Positions 1 to 5,361 of a DNA stretch of 8,228 nt are shown one piece after another (position 1 is the stretch's first letter; every line of letters starts with the position of its first letter). This DNA is from Parcubacteria group bacterium. Its GTDB lineage: Bacteria; Patescibacteriota; Minisyncoccia; Phycocordibacterales; Phycocordibacteraceae. Both the position numbers and the translations under genes were made by a program. Under the pieces are notes generated by a model, which did no database searches, was not told where the DNA came from, and saw only the letters and a list, made by a program, of their open reading frames with translations. Location: positions 1 through 8,228 of the forward strand of contig JAQBRK010000005.1 in the NCBI GenBank assembly GCA_028286505.1, in the 5' to 3' direction.

Positions 1-264
1 AAGAAGATTGCCGCCTTCTATCTTTGCAATGTCCTGAGTGGTTGGCTCAAAGTCGTGCGGCTCGGCACCCGAAGGTGTGATGTTCGTAACGTCCACCTTA
101 TCTCCTCCTAGTTGGGTAGTGAAGAAATAGAGTGGATAGAAGGAAGTGGCGACCTGAAGCTTTCCACTTGCGGCCTGGGGAGACTTTGGATGAGTCGCTA
201 TCCACGCGAATGCACCGCCGAACAGAACGAGGAACACGAGCCCGATAATATATTCTCTTTTCAT
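1..264 (-). CDS. Metal ABC transporter substrate-binding protein (ZnuA/TroA type), N-terminal part
   Basis: The first 88 codons are visible; the rest lies beyond position 1. The N-terminus (MKREYIIGLVFLVLFGGAFA) is a basic residue pair followed by a hydrophobic segment, so it is a signal peptide or membrane anchor; no lipobox cysteine follows. The mature part carries VATSFYPLYFFTTQLGGDKV and the stretch TPSGAEPHDFEPTTQD, typical of the cluster-9 (zinc/manganese) binding-protein family, in which the His of the EPHDFEP motif is a metal ligand. It would bind a divalent metal outside the membrane for an ABC importer. The ATG lies 20 nt after the stop of the Fur-family gene on the same strand, so the two are probably co-transcribed and metal-regulated together. 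Zinc rather than manganese is inferred from that partner. Confidence 0.85.
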   Translation of the reverse strand, partial: MKREYIIGLVFLVLFGGAFAWIATHPKSPQAASGKLQVATSFYPLYFFTTQLGGDKVDVTNITPSGAEPHDFEPTTQDIAKIEGGNLL

Positions 265-284
265 ATTCTTAGGATTAGTCGTAA

Positions 285-713
285 TTAAGAGCACTTCTTA
301 CAAGTTCCGAAGAACTCAAGTGCGTGGTCGGTAAGGCTCGAAAAGCGATTAGTTCTCTTCAAGATTTGATTTCGTAGTTTGTCGTCGGGACACCAATCGA
401 AGTCTTCTACATCACCGCACTCCGTGCAGACAATGTGGTGATGGTGGTCTCCCTCTCGGGACAGTTCGTAGTCCATATGTCCATGTCGAAGATTCACCCT
501 GCGAACCAGAGAAGCGTCAGCAAGAGTCTCGAGGCCACGGTAAAAGGTCGCTGTGTCGATATTCTTGCTTCCGTATTCCTCCTGAAGCTCGGCGATACCC
601 ATGGGCATCTTTGCTTTATCAAGAACGCGAAGAAGCTCAAGACGTTGCGAAGTAGCTCGCAGCCCCTTCTCCCGCAGACGGTCAGCGTATCCGATTGGTG
701 TCTCTGTAGTCAC
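285..713 (-). CDS. Fur-family metal-responsive repressor, probably Zur
   Basis: A 142-residue protein, the normal length for Fur/Zur/PerR. The N-terminal winged helix (about residues 8-80) includes GLRATSQRLELLRVL and the recognition helix region IDTATFYRGLETL. The metal-binding half has HHHHIVCTECG (His 90-93, Cys96, Cys99), His130 and a C-terminal CKKC (Cys138, Cys141), so the structural Cys4 zinc site is intact. It starts at GTG (position 713); no ATG fits upstream and there is no clear Shine-Dalgarno. The downstream metal-transporter gene and the palindrome 17 nt upstream of the start fit an autoregulated zinc-uptake operon. PerR or Fur cannot be excluded from sequence alone. Confidence 0.9.
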   Translation of the reverse strand: MTTETPIGYADRLREKGLRATSQRLELLRVLDKAKMPMGIAELQEEYGSKNIDTATFYRGLETLADASLVRRVNLRHGHMDYELSREGDHHHHIVCTECGDVEDFDWCPDDKLRNQILKRTNRFSSLTDHALEFFGTCKKCS

Positions 714-729
714 TCAACTAGTAAATACC

Positions 730-750
730 AGTTGCGATATTATTGCAACT
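730..750. promoter_or_regulatory. Fur/Zur-type operator overlapping the regulator's promoter
   Basis: A 21-bp inverted repeat, half-sites AGTTGCGATA and TATTGCAACT around a central T, with a single mismatch. Fur-family boxes are AT-rich palindromes of this size. Reading the minus strand, TAATAT (742-737) inside it is a plausible -10 with TCTACA (765-760) at a 17-nt spacing, giving a transcription start near 730. Bound repressor would block the promoter of the regulator and transporter. Cognate binding is inferred. Confidence 0.65.
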
Positions 751-796
751 AAGATTAGCTGTAGACTCTGAGTCATTCGTCATGACGGCTGCGGAT

Positions 797-928
797 CGGA
801 GGAGGTGAGAACGCGAGTACGCTTTCGAAACTTACAGTTTCAGTACACGTTGTGGATTTTGCTTCGCAAAATACTCACAACATCTTCGAATCTCACACGT
901 CCATCTCCCAGATGGACTCTCCTCCTCC
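797..928 (-). ncRNA. tRNA-associated structured element, Ser copy
   Basis: Read in the tRNA sense (minus strand) it starts with GGAGGAG (928-922), identical to the 5' acceptor strand of the adjacent tRNA-Ser, then a 25-nt insert (921-897) forming a hairpin with arms GTCCATCT/AGATGGAC, then GTGAGATTCGAA (896-885), equal to the T-stem 5' strand plus an antisense T-loop. Next come a nested hairpin (GTTGTG/CACAAC around ATTTTGC-GAA-GCAAAAT, 881-849), a hairpin GAAACT/AGTTTC (841-827) and a mini-hairpin GCG-TACT-CGC (822-813). It ends with TCTCACCTCCTCCG (810-797), an exact copy of the tRNA 3' end. The ends can pair as a 7-bp acceptor-like plus 5-bp T-stem-like helix. Family and function unknown; not a complete tRNA. 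Confidence 0.6.
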
Positions 929-963
929 AAATATAAAAGGCGCCCGAAGGCGCTCTTATATTT
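929..963 (-). terminator. Trailer hairpin of tRNA-Ser
   Basis: A long AT-flanked stem with a GC-rich tip: arms GGCGCC and GGCGCT in the plus strand around CGAA, extended by AAATATAA/TTATATTT. Counted in the tRNA sense it has one G-U pair and one bulge. It can continue outward into the acceptor sequence of the tRNA and of the downstream element. It may be a terminator or a processing hairpin between the two. Confidence 0.55.
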
Positions 964-965
964 TG

Positions 966-1050
966 CGGAGGAGGTGAGATTCGAACTCACGGTAGGTTGC
1001 CCCACGCCTGTTTTCAAGACAGGTGCCATAGACCACTCGGCCACTCCTCC
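966..1050 (-). tRNA. tRNA-Ser(UGA)
   Basis: An 85-nt class II tRNA. Acceptor GGAGGAG/CTCCTCC is perfect with discriminator G73, the anticodon loop CTTGAAA gives UGA (reads UCA), there is a long variable arm, and the T-arm is GTGAG-TTCGAAT-CTCAC. CCA is not encoded: the discriminator is followed by CAAAAT. The 5' end is 6 nt after the stop of the DUF5652 gene on the same strand, so it is probably cut out of that transcript rather than having its own promoter. Confidence 0.95.
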
Positions 1051-1056
1051 TTTGAA

Positions 1057-1344
1057 CTACGCTTCCGTTCCTGCTGACGGTGCAGGTGCCGGAGCGGAAA
1101 CTGGTGCTACGTTCGTACGGGGTTTATTGAACCAGATAAGGTATATCAACTCAAGGAGACCGAGTGTATTGGCTATAAGAAGCACGATGAACCAAACCTT
1201 GTGACCGTTCCGGGCTGATTTCCAAAGAGCGAAGCCTTTAATGAAGATGACCCAAATAAGTACTACGGCAAGGATAGGACCAAGGAACAGTCCGAGCGGG
1301 TGAAGGAACGAGATCGAAGCAAGATCGCTGTAGCTGTAGTTCAT
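1057..1344 (-). CDS. DUF5652-like small two-helix membrane protein
   Basis: A 95-residue protein starting at ATG 1344. It has two hydrophobic helices (about residues 18-39 and 50-71) joined by a short basic loop, KGFALWKSARNGHKVWF, then NTLGLLELIYLIWF and an Ala/Pro-rich tail. The pattern of an HP motif, a W-K-S-A-R-N/W-F loop and an N-T-L-G-L-L-E helix is what I recall for DUF5652, found mainly in CPR bacteria; the function is unknown. A longer reading from 1404 is rejected because the promoter and -10 box fall inside it. The stop is 6 nt before tRNA-Ser. Family assignment is from memory. Confidence 0.8.
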   Translation of the reverse strand: MNYSYSDLASISFLHPLGLFLGPILAVVLIWVIFIKGFALWKSARNGHKVWFIVLLIANTLGLLELIYLIWFNKPRTNVAPVSAPAPAPSAGTEA

Positions 1345-1350
1345 GAGGCG

Positions 1351-1379
1351 AGTATAGCCACGGCTGCACGGTGCGTCAA
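1351..1379 (-). promoter_or_regulatory. Promoter of the DUF5652-tRNA-Ser unit
   Basis: On the minus strand, TTGACG (1379-1374), a 17-nt spacer and TATACT (1356-1351). The -10 ends 6 nt before the ATG, placing the transcription start at or next to the start codon, so the mRNA is likely leaderless. Confidence 0.75.
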
Positions 1380-1390
1380 AGGCGTTCGCG

Positions 1391-1420
1391 TTGGCACGCA
1401 GCACGTGCGGCGTGTACGAT
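1391..1420 (+). promoter_or_regulatory. Promoter of ruvX
   Basis: TTGGCA (1391-1396), 18-nt spacer, TACGAT (1415-1420). The -10 ends 6 nt before the ATG at 1427, again predicting a leaderless transcript. It is back-to-back with the DUF5652 promoter; the two -35 boxes are 11 nt apart. Confidence 0.7.
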
Positions 1421-1426
1421 ACTCCT

Positions 1427-1825
1427 ATGCGTTACCTCGGAATAGATTACGGCACGAAGAAAATCGGACTCGCGTTCTCCGACGAAGAGGGGACGATGGG
1501 ATTTCCGTTCGATATCGTACCGAACGATTCCCAACTTTCGGATGCCCTCTCCCTGCTTATCGAAAAAGAACACATCGGCGGTATCGTGATAGGAGAGTCA
1601 CGGGATTTTGCCGGGAATCTCAATCCTATAGCCGACCCGGCTCGGGCGCTCGGCGAGGAACTTATGGAGCGCACCGGAGTGCCGGTTCATTACGAACCCG
1701 AAATGCTCACTACCCAAGAAGCGCGACGGGACTTTGAAGGAGTCCACTCGCACAAGCGCGGGGATGTTGATTCCTCCGCCGCAGCTTTAATCCTTACCAG
1801 TTATCTTGATCGGAAACATGGATAA
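1427..1825 (+). CDS. ruvX: RuvX/YqgF family Holliday-junction resolvase-like nuclease
   Basis: A 132-residue protein with the RNase H-like fold of the YqgF family. It shows GIDYGTKKIGLAFSD at the N-terminus (Asp7 is the first acidic catalytic position), IGGIVIGES in the middle, EPEMLTTQEA (counterpart of the family's DERLTT-EA motif) and DVDSSAAALIL at the C-terminus with the last acidic residue. Members act in 16S rRNA 5'-end maturation and have been proposed as alternative resolvases. The ATG at 1427 is preferred over an in-frame start at 1391 because the latter would lie within the -35 box. The 150 nt after the gene hold no convincing ORF; a weak ACGTC/GACGT stem is the only structure seen. 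Confidence 0.92.
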   Translation: MRYLGIDYGTKKIGLAFSDEEGTMGFPFDIVPNDSQLSDALSLLIEKEHIGGIVIGESRDFAGNLNPIADPARALGEELMERTGVPVHYEPEMLTTQEARRDFEGVHSHKRGDVDSSAAALILTSYLDRKHG

Positions 1826-1975
1826 AAGCTCCATCTGCTTTGTTGCAGGCCCCGTGCGTCTCATCCGCCGTATAGCACATACGTCTACTTCGACGTCCTT
1901 AAATTCCCTGAACTATCTTCCCAAGATATTTCAGTGCCGCGCATATGAAGTTTTTATCCACCTTTCGTAATTCAC

Positions 1976-2317
1976 ATGGAAAAAGAGCAAATTAACATCG
2001 ATGAATTCGGGAAGATCGAAGTGAAAGTCGGTACGGTCGTGAGTGCCGAACGAGTTCCCGAGACCGATAAGCTTCTACGGCTCATGGTGGACCTAGGAGA
2101 AGAGAGCGGACCGCGCCAAATAGTGTCCGGTATTGCGGCGTACGTGACGGAGCCCGAAGAACTCGTCGGACGCCAGCTTGCGTTCGTTACCAACCTTGCT
2201 CCAAGGACCCTGCGCGGCCTTGAAAGTAACGGCATGCTTTTTGCCGTCGGCGACGGCGACTCATTCGCATTTCTTACGCCCGACCGCGTAGTGCCTCCCG
2301 GCACGAGCGCGCATTAA
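1976..2317 (+). CDS. Free-standing tRNA-binding domain protein (EMAP-II/CsaA/MetRS C-terminal type)
   Basis: A 113-residue single OB-fold protein. It has the family signatures KIEVKVGTVVSAERVPETDK, then LLRLMVDLG, RQIVSGIAAYVTEPEELVGR and NLAPRTLRGLESNGMLFA. This domain occurs at the C-terminus of methionyl-tRNA synthetase, in Trbp111 and in CsaA, where it binds structured RNA, usually the elbow or acceptor side of tRNA. Here it stands alone, so it may act in trans on MetRS or as a general tRNA chaperone. No Shine-Dalgarno is evident before ATG 1976. The presence of a tRNA-binding protein near tRNA-linked RNA elements is noted, but no link is shown. Confidence 0.88.
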   Translation: MEKEQINIDEFGKIEVKVGTVVSAERVPETDKLLRLMVDLGEESGPRQIVSGIAAYVTEPEELVGRQLAFVTNLAPRTLRGLESNGMLFAVGDGDSFAFLTPDRVVPPGTSAH

Positions 2318-2347
2318 AATTCTCGAATATTCACGTTTTCATGAAGA

Positions 2348-2371
2348 ACGCACGCGGTACACCGCGTGCGT
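2348..2371. other. Perfect 10-bp hairpin before pilM
   Basis: Arms ACGCACGCGG and CCGCGTGCGT with loop TACA form an uninterrupted GC-rich inverted repeat. There is no T-run after it, so it is a poor intrinsic terminator. It covers the place of a -35 element for the -10 box at 2377, so it may end the upstream transcript or act as a regulatory site for the pil operon. Confidence 0.6.
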
Positions 2372-2376
2372 CACGG

Positions 2377-2382
2377 TATACT
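2377..2382 (+). promoter_or_regulatory. -10 box of the pil operon
   Basis: TATACT lies 7 nt before the ATG at 2390, the same close geometry as at ruvX, the acylphosphatase and the pseudouridine synthase. No -35 is recognisable because the hairpin at 2348-2371 occupies that position. Confidence 0.55.
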
Positions 2383-2389
2383 TCAACCA

Positions 2390-3475
2390 ATGAAAGGAGC
2401 GCTCAATCGATTTCTGCGTGTTGAATTCGCGCCGCCGCGTTATTTGTCCATGCCGACTGCCGGTATCGATATTTCTTCGAGCGGTATAAAAATCGCGTGC
2501 CTGACCGAACGCATGCACGGACTCGAACTTACGAGTTACGCCGAAGAGTCTCTCCCGGAGGGAGCGATCGTGGGTGGCGAAATAATCGAAACCGCCGCGG
2601 TCATCGATATGTTGCGCTCGCTTGCGAAAAAACATGGCATCAAGACGGCGAACATCACGTTACCGGAAGCCCGGAGCTACCTCTTCGAGGCAGACGTAGA
2701 AGGGAAGCACGGAAGCGAATGGCGCACTGCCGTTGAGCAGCATCTTGATGAATACGTGCCGCTTCCGCCAGCGGAAGTGATGTTCGATATCGTGCCGACC
2801 TTCAGGACAGGAACCACTACGCACGTAGTCGGAGTAGGTACTGCCCGTCGCGTCGTTGACCTCGCACTCTCCGTTTTCGATGACGCAGGCATTCGCGTGC
2901 GTTCCGTCGAAGGAGAAACATTCGCCGCGCCGCGCGCGCTGCTTCCGCATGGAGACACGGAAACGGTGCTCATCATCGATATCGGTAAAACCACCACCAA
3001 GCTCGTGGTCGTTACGCGTCGCATCCCTATATTCGCGACTACGCTCGATATCGGCGGTCATGCGCTCACCCTTGCCGTACAGAAATACTTCGGCGTGACC
3101 GAAGAGGAAGCGAAGAAGGTGAAAGCCGAGCGCGGGCTGGTGACGGGCGACGAGAACGCCGAATACCTCGCGGCGATGCTTTCTACCGTTTCGGTTATTC
3201 GCGAGGAAATCGTGAAGCGTCTCGAGTATTGGCAAAGCCGTGCAGTGGCGGGCACGGCGCATGAACCGGTTACTCGAGCGATTCTCGTGGGAGGCAACGC
3301 CACCCTGCGCGGTCTTCCGGAGTATTTGGAAACGGCACTTAAGATTCCGGTGGAGCTCGGCGACGTGTTTGCGAACCTCGCTAAACGTGACGACTGGCTT
3401 CCACCGGTCGATTACATGCAGTCGCTCGCGTATGCGACCGCAATCGGGCTCGCGCTCCGTGAATACGTACCATAG
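2390..3475 (+). CDS. pilM: PilM, cytoplasmic actin-like ATPase of type IV pilus assembly
   Basis: A 361-residue protein of the FtsA/PilM actin-like fold. Motifs: GIDISSSGIKIACL (residues 25-38, phosphate-1), LIIDIGKTTTKLVVV (194-208, phosphate-2) and AILVGGNATLRGLPEYL (297-313, adenosine). EYVPLPPAEVMFDI is the usual PilM linker region. It binds the cytoplasmic tail of PilN and connects the inner-membrane platform to the motor. The start at 2390 (MKGALNRFLRVEFAPPRYLS) is chosen over 2366, which would place the -10 box in the coding region, and over 2450. It is the first gene of a tightly packed operon: the next ATG is two nt after its stop. Confidence 0.92.
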   Translation: MKGALNRFLRVEFAPPRYLSMPTAGIDISSSGIKIACLTERMHGLELTSYAEESLPEGAIVGGEIIETAAVIDMLRSLAKKHGIKTANITLPEARSYLFEADVEGKHGSEWRTAVEQHLDEYVPLPPAEVMFDIVPTFRTGTTTHVVGVGTARRVVDLALSVFDDAGIRVRSVEGETFAAPRALLPHGDTETVLIIDIGKTTTKLVVVTRRIPIFATTLDIGGHALTLAVQKYFGVTEEEAKKVKAERGLVTGDENAEYLAAMLSTVSVIREEIVKRLEYWQSRAVAGTAHEPVTRAILVGGNATLRGLPEYLETALKIPVELGDVFANLAKRDDWLPPVDYMQSLAYATAIGLALREYVP

Positions 3476-3477
3476 TC

Positions 3478-4038
3478 ATGCATCACGAACTCACCAACCT
3501 CCTTCCTACCGAGCGTATACGAGCGATACGCCGCGAATATTTCTTACGTCTTGCAACGGTATTCATCTACGCGCTTTCGGCGATAACTATCGGCAGTGGT
3601 GCACTGCTTATTCCTTCGTATCTCTACGTGCATGGAGAGGTTGCGGCGCAACAGGCCCGCATCAATGAGCTCGACACGCGGCTCGCCGCTTCAAAGGGAC
3701 AGGAAACGAATGCCCGCGTTACCGCGCTTACGGAGAATGCCACGTATCTTGCACGGCTCGGTAGTACGTCGTCCGCTACTGCGGTATTGCGAGCGACGCT
3801 TGCCGTTCCACGTACCGGCATAACCCTCACGGGATTCACTTACACGCCCGCTACACACGGTCCTGATGGAAAAATGACCCTGCGGGGAGTGGCCTCCACA
3901 CGCGAGACGCTTCGCGCGTACGACCAAGCGCTCGGACAGCTTCCATTCGTAACGAATAACGATCTTCCGATTAGTTCGTACGCAAAGGAATCCAGTATTC
4001 CTTTTACCATCACGCTTACCGGAACATTACTGCCATGA
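3478..4038 (+). CDS. pilN: PilN, inner-membrane type IV pilus assembly protein
   Basis: A 186-residue bitopic protein. The N-terminus MHHELTNLLPTERIRAIRRE contains the NLLP motif that docks into PilM. A transmembrane helix spans about residues 26-49, followed by a short coiled coil (about 52-80, HGEVAAQQARINELDTRLAA) and a C-terminal ferredoxin-like domain. It pairs with PilO in the membrane. Its last four bases overlap the next start codon (ATGA), indicating translational coupling. Confidence 0.88.
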   Translation: MHHELTNLLPTERIRAIRREYFLRLATVFIYALSAITIGSGALLIPSYLYVHGEVAAQQARINELDTRLAASKGQETNARVTALTENATYLARLGSTSSATAVLRATLAVPRTGITLTGFTYTPATHGPDGKMTLRGVASTRETLRAYDQALGQLPFVTNNDLPISSYAKESSIPFTITLTGTLLP

Positions 4039-4589
4039 ATACGCGCACCCTTGCTCCCATCCTTATAGCGCTCGTAGTTCTCCTCATATCGGGAGGTTTG
4101 TATGGTTTGGGATATTATCGCCTGGCTGCGCTGAACGAGAAAACCAAGACACTCGCAAATGAAATAGGCTCGAAAACATTCGAGCTCGCACGCCTCGCTC
4201 GCGCTCACACGGCACTCAATTCTCTTTCGGCGGACGAAGGCACCCTTACACAATATGCAATCGGCAAGGAAGAGGTAGTGCCCTTCCTCGGCGCACTCCA
4301 GGCGGTGGGGAAGCCGCTCGGCGCGACCGTTGAAGTCTTGTCGGTATCCGACGAGAAATCGGGAACGCATGGACGCATCTCGCTCTCGCTTGCTATCGCG
4401 GGTTCATTCGACGCCGTCATGCGCACGCTCGGAGCAATCGAGTATGGTGCGTACGACGGTGTGATAACGAACCTGTCGCTTGATACCGGCACCTCCGATG
4501 CGAAAGTCGCAACCGGAGGCGCTTGGACGGCTGCTGCGGTTTTCTCCGTCGGTACCCGTTCCGCATCTTCAACACCCACTCATCCATGA
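4035..4589 (+). CDS. pilO: PilO-like inner-membrane type IV pilus assembly protein
   Basis: A 184-residue bitopic protein with an N-terminal transmembrane helix (about residues 7-28), a helical segment YYRLAALNEKTKTLANEI and a C-terminal globular domain. The call rests on size, topology and position directly after pilN; sequence motifs in PilO are weak. It starts in the ATGA overlap with pilN and ends in another ATGA overlap with the next gene. In the pilus machine it heterodimerises with PilN and bridges toward the outer parts of the complex. Confidence 0.8.
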   Translation: MNTRTLAPILIALVVLLISGGLYGLGYYRLAALNEKTKTLANEIGSKTFELARLARAHTALNSLSADEGTLTQYAIGKEEVVPFLGALQAVGKPLGATVEVLSVSDEKSGTHGRISLSLAIAGSFDAVMRTLGAIEYGAYDGVITNLSLDTGTSDAKVATGGAWTAAAVFSVGTRSASSTPTHP

Positions 4590-4897
4590 ACCTTTCTAAA
4601 CTAACGTCGCTGCTTACTAAATATCTCCGCGTATTCACGTATGGCGCGCGCGTTCGACCGCTGCGGGATTGGATCGCTATCGTTTCCGTCGCGCTGCTTC
4701 TGCTTATCGTGAGCGCAGGATGGAGTGCGTATGTTTTCCAAACAACCAGCGGAAACGAGTCCACTCAACCAAGCGCACCAGTTACCTCGTCTGCAGCAGG
4801 GGCTCCTATCGATACCGTACGTGCCATCTTCGAGCGTCGCGCTGTCGAGAAATCGCACTACCTATCCGACTATCACTTCGTTGACCCGTCGAGATAG
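4586..4897 (+). CDS. Small membrane protein closing the pil operon
   Basis: A 103-residue protein with one strong transmembrane helix (about residues 30-50, IAIVSVALLLLIVSAGWSAYV), a basic cytoplasmic N-terminus and a Ser/Thr/Pro-rich linker ending in a short charged segment (IDTVRAIFERRAVEKSHYL). It is translationally coupled to pilO by an ATGA overlap and occupies the position of pilP in classical clusters, but there is no lipobox and no recognisable PilP domain. It is probably a pilus-assembly accessory membrane protein; exact function unknown. Its last codons contain the -35 box of tRNA-Arg. Confidence 0.75.
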   Translation: MNLSKLTSLLTKYLRVFTYGARVRPLRDWIAIVSVALLLLIVSAGWSAYVFQTTSGNESTQPSAPVTSSAAGAPIDTVRAIFERRAVEKSHYLSDYHFVDPSR

Positions 4898-4909
4898 CAG
4901 CGCTAGGGT
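4881..4909 (+). promoter_or_regulatory. Promoter of tRNA-Arg
   Basis: TTGACC (4881-4886), exactly 17 nt, TAGGGT (4904-4909). The -10 ends 6 nt before the mature tRNA 5' end at 4916, so transcription probably starts at or near G1 with little or no leader. The -35 lies inside the preceding coding sequence. Confidence 0.75.
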
Positions 4910-4915
4910 ACTAAA

Positions 4916-4987
4916 GCCCCCGTAGCACAATGGATAGTGCGCCGGACTTCTAAGCCGTTGATGTAGGTTCGATTCCTACCGGAGGCA
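4916..4987 (+). tRNA. tRNA-Arg(UCU)
   Basis: A 72-nt tRNA. D-stem GCAC/GTGC, anticodon loop CTTCTAA giving UCU (reads AGA), T-arm GTAGG-TTCGATT-CCTAC, acceptor GCCCCCG/CGGAGGC, discriminator A. Three non-canonical pairs are present: C-A inside the acceptor stem and A-G and C-U at the two ends of the anticodon stem. CCA is not encoded (CAAAAT follows). The identity is clear; the mismatches are unusual but do not destroy the cloverleaf. Confidence 0.9.
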
Positions 4988-5011
4988 CAAAATAAAGCGT
5001 GTGAAATTTTA

Positions 5012-5200
5012 TGCCTCCGAGCCAGCAAACTGCTTTGCTGGCGTGTAGGAATCGAAAGGCACAGCCATGTCGCGAAGCGACGGCGAGCCGGGGTCGCGTC
5101 GCTTAGCGGATTGCGAATACTTGGAGCAATCCGGTTAGCGAAACGTGACCGATGCGTGACAGCAGTTCTTGGGAGCGAAGCGAGTTAGAAATGCGGAACT
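5012..5200 (+). ncRNA. tRNA-associated structured element, Arg copy
   Basis: It starts with TGCCTCCG (5012-5019), the antisense of the tRNA-Arg 3' acceptor end, followed by a 25-nt insert (5020-5044) that forms a 9-bp hairpin GCCAGCAAA-CTGC-TTTGCTGGC, then GTAGGAATCGAA (5045-5056), the antisense of the T-stem and T-loop. The rest holds hairpins GTCGC-GAA-GCGAC (5069-5081), CGGATTGC/GCAATCCG (5107-5132) and a stem-loop around GGAGCGAAGCGA (5172-5183), a 12-mer also present in the Leu(GAG) copy. No second sense copy of the tRNA 3' end is found, so closure is not supported here. The 3' boundary is approximate. No ORF in the 257 nt between the two tRNAs is convincing. Confidence 0.5.
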
Positions 5201-5227
5201 TCCAGAGCGGGCAAGAAATTTTGGAAT

Positions 5228-5236
5228 TGATATAGT
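5228..5236 (+). promoter_or_regulatory. Extended -10 promoter of tRNA-Leu(CAG)
   Basis: TGA followed by TATAGT (5231-5236) fits an extended -10 box; it ends 8 nt before the tRNA 5' end. No convincing -35 is visible at 16-18 nt. Confidence 0.55.
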
Positions 5237-5244
5237 GCGAACAA

Positions 5245-5328
5245 GCCCGGGTGGTGAAATTGGTAAACACGCTACGTTCAGGTCGTAGAGCCCGCAAGGG
5301 CGTGGAGGTTCAAGTCCTCTCCCGGGCA
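5245..5328 (+). tRNA. tRNA-Leu(CAG)
   Basis: An 84-nt class II tRNA with perfect acceptor GCCCGGG/CCCGGGC and discriminator A. The anticodon stem-loop CTACG-TTCAGGT-CGTAG gives CAG (reads CUG). The variable arm is GCCC-GCAA-GGGC and the T-arm GGAGG-TTCAAGT-CCTCT. CCA is not encoded (CAAATT follows). Confidence 0.95.
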
Positions 5329-5329
5329 C

Positions 5330-5360
5330 AAATTAATAACGCCGGAAGGCGTTTTAATTT
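5330..5360 (+). terminator. Trailer hairpin of tRNA-Leu(CAG)
   Basis: Stem AACGCC/GGCGTT with loop GGAA, extended by AATTAA/TTAATT with a bulge. It can be extended outward by pairing the acceptor 3' strand of the tRNA (GGGC) with GCCC of the following element. It has terminator-like form with a short T-rich 3' arm. Confidence 0.6.
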
Positions 5361-5361
5361 T

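Noticed and set aside
764..774. Perfect palindrome GACTCTGAGTC upstream of the Fur-family gene
   Set aside because: It is too short to call, lies beyond the likely -35 and has no second copy; it could be a minor site, but nothing supports it.
797..990. Fold-back assembly or library artefact as the source of the inverted tRNA ends
   Set aside because: The inverted arms carry a hairpin insert of about 25 nt at nearly the same tRNA position in four loci, differ from the tRNA by point changes, and are followed by unique structured sequence; a chimera would give a plain perfect inverted copy.
832..1044. ORF on the minus strand running through tRNA-Ser and its trailer
   Set aside because: It translates the tRNA and the structured element; similar ORFs over the other tRNAs are also artefacts.
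1945..1995. A 16-codon ORF (MKFLSTFRNSHGKRAN) overlapping the start of the tRNA-binding protein gene
   Set aside because: It has no ribosome-binding site and no recognisable leader-peptide logic; it is probably chance.
5012..5200. Self-cleaving ribozyme (hammerhead-like) in the elements
   Set aside because: I could not find the conserved hammerhead core (CUGANGA with GAAA) or another ribozyme core that I recognise.
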